A stretch of DNA of 64,000 nt from Devosia enhydra. Its GTDB lineage: Bacteria; Pseudomonadota; Alphaproteobacteria; Rhizobiales; Devosiaceae. The first letter of the stretch is position 1. The number at the start of each line of letters is the position of its first letter. The stretch covers positions 1,848,928 to 1,912,927 of the forward strand of contig NZ_FPKU01000001.1 of the NCBI RefSeq assembly GCF_900119845.1. The letters run 5' to 3'. The translations under genes were made by a program, and so were the position numbers. Shown here piece after piece: positions 25,596 through 34,884 of this stretch. The notes below the pieces were generated by a model. The model worked only from the letters and a program-made list of their open reading frames with translations. It had not been told where the DNA came from and searched no databases.

Positions 25596-26591
25596 ATGAC
25601 CCATCTCAGAACGCTCGCTTTGTCCGCCGTCTCGGTTATCGCACTGGCTGGCGCTGCCCTGGCGCAGGACAAGATCGAACTCAAATACACCGTGCCCAGC
25701 GTCCCCACCGACCTGCACACCCAGGCGATGAAGGTCTTTGCCGAAAAGCTCGAGGAACTGGCGCCGAGCCGCTTCGACATCCAGCTGTTCGATTCGGGTT
25801 CGCTCTTCGGCCAGGGCGCCGATCTCGACGCGCTACAGCGCGGCAATGCGGAAATGACCTACGTGTCGTTCCAGCTCATCGCCGACGCCATTCCCGAATA
25901 CGGCCTGCTGACCGCCGGCTACCTGTTCCAGAGCCCGGCCCATTACCGCGCCTTCATGGCCAGCGACATCGGCACGGAATTCCGGCAGCGCGTCTCCGAC
26001 GAGATGGGCATCCAGCTGCTCGACACCTGCTATCTGGGCACCCGCCAGCTCAACCTGCGCCAGGAGCGGGATGTGAAGACCCCGGCCGATCTGGCCGGCG
26101 TCAAGCTGCGCATGCCCTCTTCCGATGCCTGGCTCTTCCTGGGCCAGGCGCTCGGCGCCAATCCCACGCCGCTTCCGTTCGGCGAAGTCTATCTCGGCCT
26201 TCAGGCCGGCACGATCGACGCGCAGGACAATCCCCTGCCCACCGTCGAGGCGGCCAAGTTCTATGAAGTCACCGAGCAGATCGTGCTCACCAGCCACCTG
26301 GTCGACGGCATCAACGTCGCGGTCAACAACCAGACCTGGGAAAAGCTGAGCGACGCCGAAAAGTCGGCAATGACCGAGGCGGCGGTTGCGTCCTGCGACT
26401 GGAATAACGAGAAGCGCAGCGAGAACGAAGAGCGTCTCGTGGGCTTTTTCGAAGAGCAGGGCCTGACGATCACCACGCCGGACGTCGCCGCGTTCCGCGA
26501 GCACGTGCAGAACTTCTATCTGCAGTCCGATCGCGCCGCCGCCTGGCCGGAAGGCTGGATCGAGCAGATCAACGCGCTGGCGGCCCAGTAA
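25596..26591 (+). CDS. dctP: TRAP transporter solute-binding protein (DctP family)
   Basis: A 331-residue periplasmic protein with signal peptide MTHLRTLALSAVSVIALAGA and cleavage near Ala-Gln. AGVKLRMPSSDAWLF includes the conserved Arg that binds a substrate carboxylate, and PLPFGEVYLGLQAGTIDAQDNPLP is the family signature. The ATG at 25596 has GGAGGAGGG upstream. The ligand is therefore probably a carboxylate such as a sugar acid or an acidic oligosaccharide, consistent with the neighbouring rhamnosidase and lyase. Its stop overlaps the dctQ start by one base. Confidence 0.95.
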   Translation: MTHLRTLALSAVSVIALAGAALAQDKIELKYTVPSVPTDLHTQAMKVFAEKLEELAPSRFDIQLFDSGSLFGQGADLDALQRGNAEMTYVSFQLIADAIPEYGLLTAGYLFQSPAHYRAFMASDIGTEFRQRVSDEMGIQLLDTCYLGTRQLNLRQERDVKTPADLAGVKLRMPSSDAWLFLGQALGANPTPLPFGEVYLGLQAGTIDAQDNPLPTVEAAKFYEVTEQIVLTSHLVDGINVAVNNQTWEKLSDAEKSAMTEAAVASCDWNNEKRSENEERLVGFFEEQGLTITTPDVAAFREHVQNFYLQSDRAAAWPEGWIEQINALAAQ

Positions 26592-27100
26592 TGTCGCAAG
26601 CCCAGCAGATGGCTCGGCCGCTGCCGGGCTGGCTCCTCACGCTCAAGAAGGGCGCCGATCTCGTCGGCGTCCTGCTGTTCACCGCCGCGTTTCTGGGCTT
26701 CATCGCCCAGATCTTTTTCCGCTACGTCGTCAACCGCCCCATTCTGTGGACGGAGGAGGCGACGATGATCGCCTTCATCTGGACGGTGTTCTGGGCTGCC
26801 GCCTTCATGGTCAATATCCGCGAGCACGTCGCATTCGACGTGGTCTATGAAGCGGTTTCGCCACGGATCAAGCGCATCATGGCGATCTTTTCCATGCTCG
26901 TGCTCATCGGCTGCTTCCTGCTGCTCATCCCCGCGACGGTGGATTACCTCGAGTTCCTGCTGCGCAAGCGCAGCCCGGTTCTGCGGATACCGATGACCTG
27001 GATTTACGGCTGCTACCTGCTGTTCGTGGTCAACTTCACCATTCAGGCCGCGCTGCGGCTCTGGCGCCTGTTCACGCCCGGCTGGCAGACCCAGGTCTAG
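26591..27100 (+). CDS. dctQ: TRAP transporter small permease (DctQ)
   Basis: A 169-residue inner-membrane protein with four hydrophobic segments (starting near GVLLFTAAFLGFIAQIFF, IAFIWTVFWAAAFMV, MLVLIGCFLLLI and CYLLFVVNFTI). LWTEEATMIAFIW is the typical DctQ motif. Couples the binding protein to DctM. Confidence 0.94.
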   Translation: MSQAQQMARPLPGWLLTLKKGADLVGVLLFTAAFLGFIAQIFFRYVVNRPILWTEEATMIAFIWTVFWAAAFMVNIREHVAFDVVYEAVSPRIKRIMAIFSMLVLIGCFLLLIPATVDYLEFLLRKRSPVLRIPMTWIYGCYLLFVVNFTIQAALRLWRLFTPGWQTQV

Positions 27101-27118
27101 CGCCAAGCGAGGTTCACA

Positions 27119-28420
27119 ATGCTGGCCGAATACGCCCTCCCCATCATGCTCGTCGTTCTGGTGGCCACCACGGTGGCCGGCCTGCCGATGGGCATCGCCA
27201 TGATCGCCTCGAGCGTGCTCTATCTCTTCATCTCGGGCCGCGACATCGGGCTGGGCGCCGAGATGGTGCTCAACGGCATCTTCGGTAATTTCGCCGCCGT
27301 GGCCGTGCCGCTCTTCATCTTTGCCGCCAACATCATGGATGCGGGCAAGATTTCAGACCGGCTGCTGCACTTCTGCCTCGCGCTTGTCGGGCGCAGCCCA
27401 GGCGGCATGGCGCAGGTGAACATCCTCACCAGCCTCATCTTTTCGGGCATGAGCGGTTCGGCCATTTCTGACGCGGCCGGGGTGGGCAAGGTCGTCAACG
27501 ACATGATGATGCGCGAGAACCGCTATCCGCCCGGCTATGCCGGCGCGCTGACGGCGGCAACCGCCGTGGTGGGGCCAATCTTCCCGCCCTCGATCCCGAT
27601 GGTCTATTACGCGCTGGTCTCGTCCGCCTCGATCGGAGCGCTGTTCCTCGGCGGCGTCGTCCCGGCCCTGCTCATCGTCGCCTTCCAGATGGTGGCGGCC
27701 TACTTCACGGCCAAGCGGCGCGGCTTTCCGGTTGAAGACGCCATTCCCTTCCGCCAGTTCCCGATGATCTTCCTCCGGGCCTTCCCGGCGCTGATGATGC
27801 CGGTGATCCTTCTGGGCGGCATCTATACCGGCGTCTTCACCCCGACCGAGGCCGCGGCCGTCTCGGCCTTCTACGCCCTGCTTCTGGCGCTCTTTGCCTA
27901 TCGCACACTCGGGCCCCGGAGCTTTTTCGCCGTGGTCTATGCGACGGTCAAGACCACGGCGGTGGTCTCCATCGTGCTCTGCGGCGCCTTCGTCTTCAAC
28001 TATGTCATCGCCGTCGAGCGCATTCCGCAGATGGTCTACGAGTTTTTCGCCTATTATCAGATGGAAGCGTGGCTGTTCCTGCTGCTGCTGAACATCCTCT
28101 TCCTGATCCTGGGCTGCTTTCTCGATGTTTCGACCATCCAGCTCGTCATCGTGCCGCTCTTCATCCCGACCGCGCTGGCGCTTGGCATCGACCTCGTGCA
28201 TCTGGGCGTCGTGCTGGTGCTCAACATGATGATCGGCCTCATCACCCCGCCGATGGGCATGCTGCTCTTCGTGATCAAGGCAGTGAACGGCATTCCGATC
28301 AGAGACATGATCAACGAGCTCTGGCCGCACCTGCTGCTTCTCGTGGCCGTGCTCTTTCTCATAACCTACATCCCCGACATCGTGCTCTGGCTGCCGCGAC
28401 AGGCCGGCGCGATGCAATGA
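27119..28420 (+). CDS. dctM: TRAP transporter large permease (DctM)
   Basis: A 433-residue polytopic permease with about twelve membrane segments. FSGMSGSAISDAAGVG is the DctM motif, followed by the conserved PPSIPMVYYALVS segment, and GVFTPTEAAAVSAFYALLLA lies in the second half. It carries out sodium-driven uptake of the ligand delivered by DctP. Last gene of the TRAP operon, followed at once by a bidirectional terminator. Confidence 0.95.
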   Translation: MLAEYALPIMLVVLVATTVAGLPMGIAMIASSVLYLFISGRDIGLGAEMVLNGIFGNFAAVAVPLFIFAANIMDAGKISDRLLHFCLALVGRSPGGMAQVNILTSLIFSGMSGSAISDAAGVGKVVNDMMMRENRYPPGYAGALTAATAVVGPIFPPSIPMVYYALVSSASIGALFLGGVVPALLIVAFQMVAAYFTAKRRGFPVEDAIPFRQFPMIFLRAFPALMMPVILLGGIYTGVFTPTEAAAVSAFYALLLALFAYRTLGPRSFFAVVYATVKTTAVVSIVLCGAFVFNYVIAVERIPQMVYEFFAYYQMEAWLFLLLLNILFLILGCFLDVSTIQLVIVPLFIPTALALGIDLVHLGVVLVLNMMIGLITPPMGMLLFVIKAVNGIPIRDMINELWPHLLLLVAVLFLITYIPDIVLWLPRQAGAMQ

Positions 28421-28460
28421 GAAAAGGGGCCGGAATGATCCGGCCCCTTCGCTTTTCGCA
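28421..28460. terminator. Bidirectional Rho-independent terminator
   Basis: GGGGCCGG (28426-28433) pairs with CCGGCCCC (28440-28447) around AATGAT. T-rich tails are present on both sides (TTCGCTTTT on plus; TTTTCTC on minus), so it ends both dctM and the convergent M24 gene. Confidence 0.88.
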
Positions 28461-28472
28461 GCACCCTCGGGC

Positions 28473-29618
28473 TCAGTAGACGATCTTTTGCCCGATCACC
28501 GGGATCTCGCGGGGCGCGAGCCCCAGCGTCAGCAGGCGATAGCCGGTCTCGGTCACCACCAGCAGGTCCTCGGTGTGATAGGCGACGCGGTTCTCGTCGA
28601 AGGTCGAGGGCTCGATGTTGAACACCATGCCGGGCTTGAGCACGGTCTTCTCGCCGGCGCGCAGCATGGGCGCTTCGTGCAGTTCGAGCCCGAAGCTGTG
28701 GCCCACATGCGGCATGTAGAATTGCAGCCCGTGCTTTTTGAACTGGTCGCGGCAGAAAAAGAATACGTCCTCGGCGAGGATACCCGGGCGGATGATGTCG
28801 ATCGTCGCCGTCTCGATATCGATGAGGGTCGAATAGGTCTGCTTCTGGAGGTCGGTCGGGCTGCCGGCCGAATAGGTGCGGGCAAAATCCGATGACCAGG
28901 CACCATATTGCCCGCCCACATCGAAGCGGATGATGTCGCCTTCCGACACATGCGCCCAATCGAAGGCCGGCGCGTGGAAGAGATGGGTGTATTTGCCGCT
29001 GCCAAAGCACATGAAGGCCGTGCCGTCGGCACCGTTCGCGATCATGTTTGCGGCGATGCGGTCCGATATGACCTTCTCGGTCTCCCCCACCCGCGCCGCT
29101 TCCATGGCATCGAGCACCGCCTTGTGCGTGCCCTTGGCCGCCTTTTCGAGAATGGCGACCTCGGCATCCGACTTGTGGGCCCGGAACGCGCCGAGGGCCG
29201 CCGTCGTATCTACGAACTGGGCCTGCGGCAGGGCGTTGCGCAGGAGCATGAAGGCGGCCGCCGGCAGATAGTGCAGGTCGAGCCCGATGCGGCCCTTGCC
29301 CAACCCTTCGGCCCGCAGCTCCTCGGCGAAGCGCTCGACCGGCTGGTCGGTGAACTCCACATAGGTGCGGATATCAGAGATCGGCGTCTCGGAGGAGAGC
29401 AGGTTCTTTTCGAGGTTCACCACCACGAGGAACTGCTTGCCTGAGGCGGTCGTGACCGCAAAGCCATGCCGGGTGGGAATGGTGCGGGCGGTGGGCACAT
29501 GCGCGCCGGTGACATAGCCGAAATTTTCGGGCGACGTCGCGGCGATCGCCTCGAGGCCGAGCTCGCCGATGAGGCTCTGGACGTTTGCACCGGCGGCGGG
29601 GTTGAGGCCGTGGCTCAT
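28473..29618 (-). CDS. M24-family metallopeptidase-like hydrolase (Xaa-Pro aminopeptidase/creatinase fold)
   Basis: A 381-residue pita-bread enzyme with an N-terminal creatinase domain. The five metal ligands appear in IIRFDVGG, SSDFARTYS, HVGHSFGLELHE, FNIEPS and YHTEDLLVVTE, so it should be metal-active. The ATG at 29618 has AAAGGA upstream. It is the last gene of the amino-acid ABC operon, 16 bases after the D-glutamate cyclase-like gene, and may release an imported amino acid from a dipeptide or cyclic/N-substituted derivative. Family members include prolidases, creatinases and ectoine hydrolases; which activity applies is open. Confidence 0.88.
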   Translation of the reverse strand: MSHGLNPAAGANVQSLIGELGLEAIAATSPENFGYVTGAHVPTARTIPTRHGFAVTTASGKQFLVVVNLEKNLLSSETPISDIRTYVEFTDQPVERFAEELRAEGLGKGRIGLDLHYLPAAAFMLLRNALPQAQFVDTTAALGAFRAHKSDAEVAILEKAAKGTHKAVLDAMEAARVGETEKVISDRIAANMIANGADGTAFMCFGSGKYTHLFHAPAFDWAHVSEGDIIRFDVGGQYGAWSSDFARTYSAGSPTDLQKQTYSTLIDIETATIDIIRPGILAEDVFFFCRDQFKKHGLQFYMPHVGHSFGLELHEAPMLRAGEKTVLKPGMVFNIEPSTFDENRVAYHTEDLLVVTETGYRLLTLGLAPREIPVIGQKIVY

Positions 29619-29634
29619 GGGATTTCCTTTATGC

Positions 29635-30654
29635 TCAGCGGCCGGCATAGCCGACGGGGACTTCGAGATTCTTGCGCACGATATTGCCCAGGATCTGCAC
29701 GATGGAGATCGAGGTCTCGCCATCGAGCCCGTCGACGAGGAAGTCGGCGGTGAACGCCGAGGCCTCGAGCACGCCGGCCTCGAAACAGCGCCGCAAAATG
29801 CGCTCTTCCATCTCGGGCGGATGCATCAGCTCGGGGCGCTTGAGGAGGAAAGCGAGGCACGCCTCGATGCCATAGGCACCCCAGTTCGAGGTCATGGCCG
29901 GCAGCACGAGATCGGCGGAAACCGTGGTGGCCAGTTTCTCGCCATGCGGCATGGTTGCGACCACGGTATCATAGATGGTGCCGAAGCCCAGTTCGTTGCC
30001 ATGGTCGCCGATACCGATGGTGAGCGCCCCGGCCGCCTTGGCCGCCGGCATGACACCTGAAATATCGACCAGCCCCTCATTGATGGCATTGGGCCCCGAC
30101 AGCGGCAGGCCCTTGGCGGCATAGATGGCGCCATCCTTGCCCGGCGACAGCCGCTCGCAACCGATGACGGCCGCCGGCTTCATCTCATCGACGATGCTCG
30201 CGATCCATCCGGGCACCGCGTACTGACTATCGGGCGCGATGGCGAAGGCGGCGCCCATTTTTTGGTCGCGCGCATGGACGAACTTGCGCAGGCCCAGCCC
30301 AGCAGCGGTCGCGGCCGCCGACATGACGTCGACATGGTTGGCTTCCATCACGAAGACCGGCACGGCGCCGAGCCCCTTCTGAAGCACCCGCGCCAGCGCG
30401 GCGGCGCCCGGAGGGCCATCGCTCTCGCCTTTTTCCATCGTCGGCACATAGCCGGCGCCCGTGACGATGAAGACCGTGTCGCCCGGCCTGATCCTGGCTT
30501 TCAGCGCCTCGGCGATGAGTGCCGTGAGCGGCCGACCGCCATGCAGGGTGCGTGCGGCTTTATAGAGCGGCGCGAGAATGCCATGCGGGCCGCCCCGGTT
30601 CTTGACCTCTATGGTGATCAGCTGGTCGACGGCTTCGCCGATATAGTCGGGCAT
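29635..30654 (-). CDS. D-glutamate cyclase-like protein (DUF4392)
   Basis: A 339-residue protein matching the DUF4392 domain, which forms the C-terminal part of mitochondrial D-glutamate cyclase. Recognisable stretches are GDTVFIVTGAGYVPTM, GESDGPPGAAALARVL, VIGCERLSPGKDGAIYAAKG, IGIGDHGNELGFG and TSNWGAYGIEACLAFLL. The known eukaryotic enzyme converts D-glutamate to 5-oxo-D-proline. The gene sits between an amino-acid ABC transporter and an M24 hydrolase in one operon, suggesting catabolic use of an acidic or cyclic amino acid. Family assignment is from memory of these motifs; the reaction in bacteria is inferred. Confidence 0.8.
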   Translation of the reverse strand: MPDYIGEAVDQLITIEVKNRGGPHGILAPLYKAARTLHGGRPLTALIAEALKARIRPGDTVFIVTGAGYVPTMEKGESDGPPGAAALARVLQKGLGAVPVFVMEANHVDVMSAAATAAGLGLRKFVHARDQKMGAAFAIAPDSQYAVPGWIASIVDEMKPAAVIGCERLSPGKDGAIYAAKGLPLSGPNAINEGLVDISGVMPAAKAAGALTIGIGDHGNELGFGTIYDTVVATMPHGEKLATTVSADLVLPAMTSNWGAYGIEACLAFLLKRPELMHPPEMEERILRRCFEAGVLEASAFTADFLVDGLDGETSISIVQILGNIVRKNLEVPVGYAGR

Positions 30655-30671
30655 GAGACTTCCTTGAAAAT

Positions 30672-31343
30672 TCAGCGCCGGGCGATGGCGCGGCGCTCGA
30701 GCCGGGAGGCAAGGCGCACCGCCGGCCAGAGCAGGATGAGATAGATCACCGCCGCGGCGATCAGCGGCGTGGCGTTGTAAGTGTTGCCCTGGGCGATACG
30801 CGCGCTGCGCAAAAGCTCTGGCATCGCCACCACGGACGCCAGCGACGTCGCCTTGACAAGCTCGATGATGTTGCCGGTGAGCGGGGCCAGCACGTTGCGG
30901 ATCGCCTGGGGCAGGACGACATGGATCATCGCCTGCAACGGGGTAAGCCCGCTCGCAACCGCAGCCTCATACTGCCCGCGCGGGATGGACGCGATGCCGG
31001 CCCGGAAGATCTCGCCGAAATAGGCGGCCCCGTTGAGCGTCGCGGCAAGCACGAAGGACACGAATTCCGAAAAGCGGATGCCCAGGAACGGCAGGCCGAA
31101 GAAGATGAAGATGATGAGCACGAGCGGCGGAAAGGCGCGGAAGAGGTCGATATAGACCACCAGCAGCGCATTGAGCCATTTCTGCCGGAGATCGAACAGC
31201 ATGGCGATAACGAGGCCGGCGATCATCGCGAGCGGAACGATTGAGATACTGAGCCAGAGCGTCAGTATCAATCCGTTCTGGAGATAAGGAAGCGCCTGCC
31301 GCAGCACCGAGAGATTGAAATAGGACGAGATGATCTGGTCCAT
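30672..31343 (-). CDS. Polar amino-acid ABC transporter permease 2
   Basis: A 223-residue permease of the His/Glu/Gln/Arg family with about five membrane segments. The EAA loop is EAAVASGLTPLQAMIHVVLPQAIRNVLAPL. Located after its sister permease with a three-base gap; together they form the membrane channel. Confidence 0.94.
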   Translation of the reverse strand: MDQIISSYFNLSVLRQALPYLQNGLILTLWLSISIVPLAMIAGLVIAMLFDLRQKWLNALLVVYIDLFRAFPPLVLIIFIFFGLPFLGIRFSEFVSFVLAATLNGAAYFGEIFRAGIASIPRGQYEAAVASGLTPLQAMIHVVLPQAIRNVLAPLTGNIIELVKATSLASVVAMPELLRSARIAQGNTYNATPLIAAAVIYLILLWPAVRLASRLERRAIARR

Positions 31344-31346
31344 GGC

Positions 31347-32018
31347 TCAGCGGCCCTTGCCATAGTGATGTTCGAGATACCGGCTGAGAAACACCAGCGG
31401 CAGGAACATCAGGATGTAGAGGATGGCCGCAAGCGTCAGCGGCGTCGGATTGGCCAGCTGCGCCTGCTGGGTCGAGGCCTGGTTGAGGATCTCGGGCACC
31501 GAGACCGCCGAGGCGATGGCGGTATATTTGGTGATCGCGATGGTGCGGTTGGTCAGCGGCGGAATGACCATGCGGATCGCCTGCCCCAGAACCACATGGC
31601 GCAGCGTCTGGGTGAAGGTGAGGCCGGTCGAGCGCGCCGCCTCCCACTGCCCCGGATTGACCGCCGTGATGCCAGCCCAGAAGATCTCGAGCGAAAACGC
31701 CGCGAGGACGAGGCTCAGCGTGATCACGACGCTGGTGATCGACGAAAAGGTGATGCCCACCGATGGCAGCGCGAAATAGACCAGCATCAGGATCACGAGA
31801 GCCGGGATCGCGCGGAAGATGTCGGCAAAGGCGATGATGAAGATGTTGAGGATGCGGATCTGGAAGGCCCGCACCACCGCCAGCCCCAGCCCCAGCGTCA
31901 GCCCGCAGGCGATCACCATCAGCGCGATGCCGATGGTGAGCCAGAGCCCGTTGAGCAGGAACGGCAGGCTCTGCCGCATCACGTCGAGGTTGAAGAAGTA
32001 GCGGTAGATATTGTCCAT
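31347..32018 (-). CDS. Polar amino-acid ABC transporter permease 1
   Basis: A 223-residue permease paralogous to the next gene. The EAA loop is EAARSTGLTFTQTLRHVVLGQAIRMVIPPL. It lies five bases after the ATPase gene. The pairing of two HisM/GlnP-type permeases with one ATPase is standard for polar amino-acid importers. Confidence 0.94.
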   Translation of the reverse strand: MDNIYRYFFNLDVMRQSLPFLLNGLWLTIGIALMVIACGLTLGLGLAVVRAFQIRILNIFIIAFADIFRAIPALVILMLVYFALPSVGITFSSITSVVITLSLVLAAFSLEIFWAGITAVNPGQWEAARSTGLTFTQTLRHVVLGQAIRMVIPPLTNRTIAITKYTAIASAVSVPEILNQASTQQAQLANPTPLTLAAILYILMFLPLVFLSRYLEHHYGKGR

Positions 32019-32023
32019 GGCCG

Positions 32024-32808
<785 letters not shown>

Positions 32809-32809
<1 letters not shown>

Positions 32810-33699
32810 CACTTGCAGGCAGGCGCGTGGTAGGCGGCGGCGTCATAGCCTTCGAAACCGACCGGCCCGATACCGACGAACACCTGGTTCATCACGGTAT
32901 CGACGCCCGGCGGCACGCCGAACCACTTCTGGTGGATTTCGGCGAACTTGCCGGTGAGCTTCATGCACTCGATGGCGCTCTCGACCGTGCCGAGGAATTC
33001 GGCATCGTCCTTGCGCAGGGCCAGACCGACCTGGGTCTGGGTGTTCATCACATAGGCCACCTTGATCTGGTCACCGGCCGAGGCGACGGTGTAGCGGCCG
33101 CGATAGACGTCGGTGAGGGCGGCATAGGCGCGGTTGGTAATCACCGCCTGCACGGCATCGGTGTCCTTGTCGTAGCGCTGAACCGACCAGCCGTATTTTT
33201 CAGCGTTCTCGGTCAGGTACTTGTCGGCGGTGCTGCCGCTGTTGGTGGCCACTTCCTTGCCGCGCAGAGTCTCGAGATCGGTGAAATCGGCCTCGCTGCC
33301 CTTGGTGATGAAGGCTTGGCCGTTGGAGACGAAGGCTTCGGTGAAGGCCATCTCCTTGGCGCGCTCGGCGGTGATGGCGATGGGCGAACCGATCAGCTCA
33401 TAGCGATTGGCAAAGAGGCCGGCAAAGATCGCCGAGAAATTGGTGTCGATCACCTCAATGCCCGGACGGCCAAGCTGGCGGGCGATCTCGTTCATCACGT
33501 CGACCTGGAAGCCCTCGGTCTTGCCGTCGGGCGACTGCATGGCCCAGGGCGCATAGCCCACATCCATGGCCACGACGAGCGGACCGGAGGCGTTGTGGCT
33601 GCCATCCTGGGCCGAGGCGGCCAGCGAGCCACCTGCGATCAACGCTGCCGAAGCCAGCGCCAGCCCCAGCCGGCGGAAGGATTTGGAAGTCCCGAACAT
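32809..33699 (-). CDS. Polar amino-acid ABC transporter substrate-binding protein
   Basis: A 296-residue periplasmic binding protein (SBP_bac_3). The signal peptide runs to about residue 30 ([20 protein letters not shown]). [23 protein letters not shown] and LTDVYRGRY are typical type II binding-fold segments. First gene of the operon continuing to the M24 hydrolase. The operon's own enzymes hint at glutamate-like or cyclic ligands, but specificity cannot be read directly. A CGTATACG palindrome lies 137 bases upstream. Confidence 0.93.
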
Positions 33700-34095
33700 G
33701 ATTTGAAGTCCCCTGTGAGAACCCGCCGCGGAGCGGGCATGCCGATGAAATCTGCTGGCGGTGCGGGGCGAGAGTGCTGCCGCATCTCCACTGGCGCCGA
33801 GGGCGTCGATGGCAGCTATGCTAACGTATCCTGTTCGTATACGTCTAGTACACGTGCTGGAAATTTGCAGTCGAAGAGGCTGAAACGGAGTGGCGGCCGG
33901 CAGGACCCGAACCCCGCCGGGGAGGACGGGCAGCCTGCGAGACGCCCTCGCCGAGCAAGCGGCGGGCGGGTCTCGGGGCCAAAGAGGGGATGTTGCCGAT
34001 CTCGATTGGCTGATAAGCCGGCACGAAGCGCGCCGTGTGGCGCGTGCACATAACAGGGCTCACGCCTGACCCATCGCGCTGAGGAAGGACTGGAA
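33700..34095. other. 396-base divergent intergenic region between amino-acid ABC operon and SDR gene
   Basis: No gene is supported here. It must hold the divergent promoters; the lower-GC stretch around 33820-33860 contains the CGTATACG palindrome, the only strong regulatory signal I see. The remainder is GC-rich without clear repeats. Confidence 0.6.
33836..33843. promoter_or_regulatory. CGTATACG operator candidate, ABC/SDR divergent region
   Basis: The palindrome CGTATACG in the context TTCGTATACGTC, with CGTAT half-sites nearby (33824-33828). The same octamer in a near-identical context lies upstream of the GntR gene (37092-37099). TA-centred palindromes of this kind are common FCD-GntR sites. 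Confidence 0.6.
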
Positions 34096-34884
34096 ATGGA
34101 TCTTGGCATCGCTGGCAAGCATGCATTGGTGACGGCATCGAGCCGCGGGCTTGGGCTTGGCATTGCGCGCGCGATCGCGGCAGAAGGCGCCGAGGTGCTG
34201 CTCACCGGCCGCGACGCCGAAAAGCTCAAGGCCGAGGCCGCGACCCTTTCCAGCGAGACCGGCCGCACAGTGCCGTTCTTTGCCGCCGATCTCGCTTCTG
34301 CCGAAGGCCGGGCAGCGCTCGGCGCCGAGGCTGAACGGCTCTGGGGCGGGGTGGATATCCTCGTCAACAATACCGGCGGCCCGCCGAATATGCCGACGCT
34401 CTCCATTCCCTCCGACCAGTGGCTCTCGCATATCCAGTCGATGGTGCTGCCGGTAACCGAGCTTACGGCGCGCTTCGTGTCCGGCATGAAGGAGCGGGGC
34501 TGGGGCCGGATCCTGACCGTGGGTTCTTCCGGCGTCGTGCAGCCGATCCCGGGACTGGGCCTGTCGAACGCGCTGCGGGCCGCGATCCAGGGCTGGTCGA
34601 AGACGCTGTCGGCCGAGCTCGCGCCCGCCGGAATCACCGTCAACATGATCCTGCCGGGCCGTATCCACACCGAGCGCGTCGATCAGTTGGATGCGCTGGC
34701 CGCCGGCCGCACGGGCAAGACCGCCGAGGAAGTCGCCAAGGCCTCGCGGGCAACCATCGCCGCCGGCCGATACGGAAAAGTCGAGGAATTTGCGTCGGTT
34801 GCGGCGTTTCTCGTCAGCGCGCCGGCGAGCTATGTGACCGGGTCTTCGGTGCGTGTCGATGGCGGCATCATGAGGTCTGTGTAA
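34096..34884 (+). CDS. Short-chain dehydrogenase/reductase (FabG-like)
   Basis: A 262-residue classical-type SDR. The cofactor motif is atypical, ASSRGLGLGIARAIAAEG at about residues 13-30 (TxxxGxG class). NNTGG follows, and the usual Ser-Tyr-Lys set is changed: GSSGVVQPIPGLGLSNALRAA has no YxxxK, the Tyr position being replaced. This is a known divergent SDR subgroup. SD GAGGAAGGA is upstream. Stop overlaps the amidohydrolase start (TAATG). It may act on the ring-opened product of its partner, or be a non-canonical oxidoreductase. Confidence 0.88.
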   Translation: MDLGIAGKHALVTASSRGLGLGIARAIAAEGAEVLLTGRDAEKLKAEAATLSSETGRTVPFFAADLASAEGRAALGAEAERLWGGVDILVNNTGGPPNMPTLSIPSDQWLSHIQSMVLPVTELTARFVSGMKERGWGRILTVGSSGVVQPIPGLGLSNALRAAIQGWSKTLSAELAPAGITVNMILPGRIHTERVDQLDALAAGRTGKTAEEVAKASRATIAAGRYGKVEEFASVAAFLVSAPASYVTGSSVRVDGGIMRSV

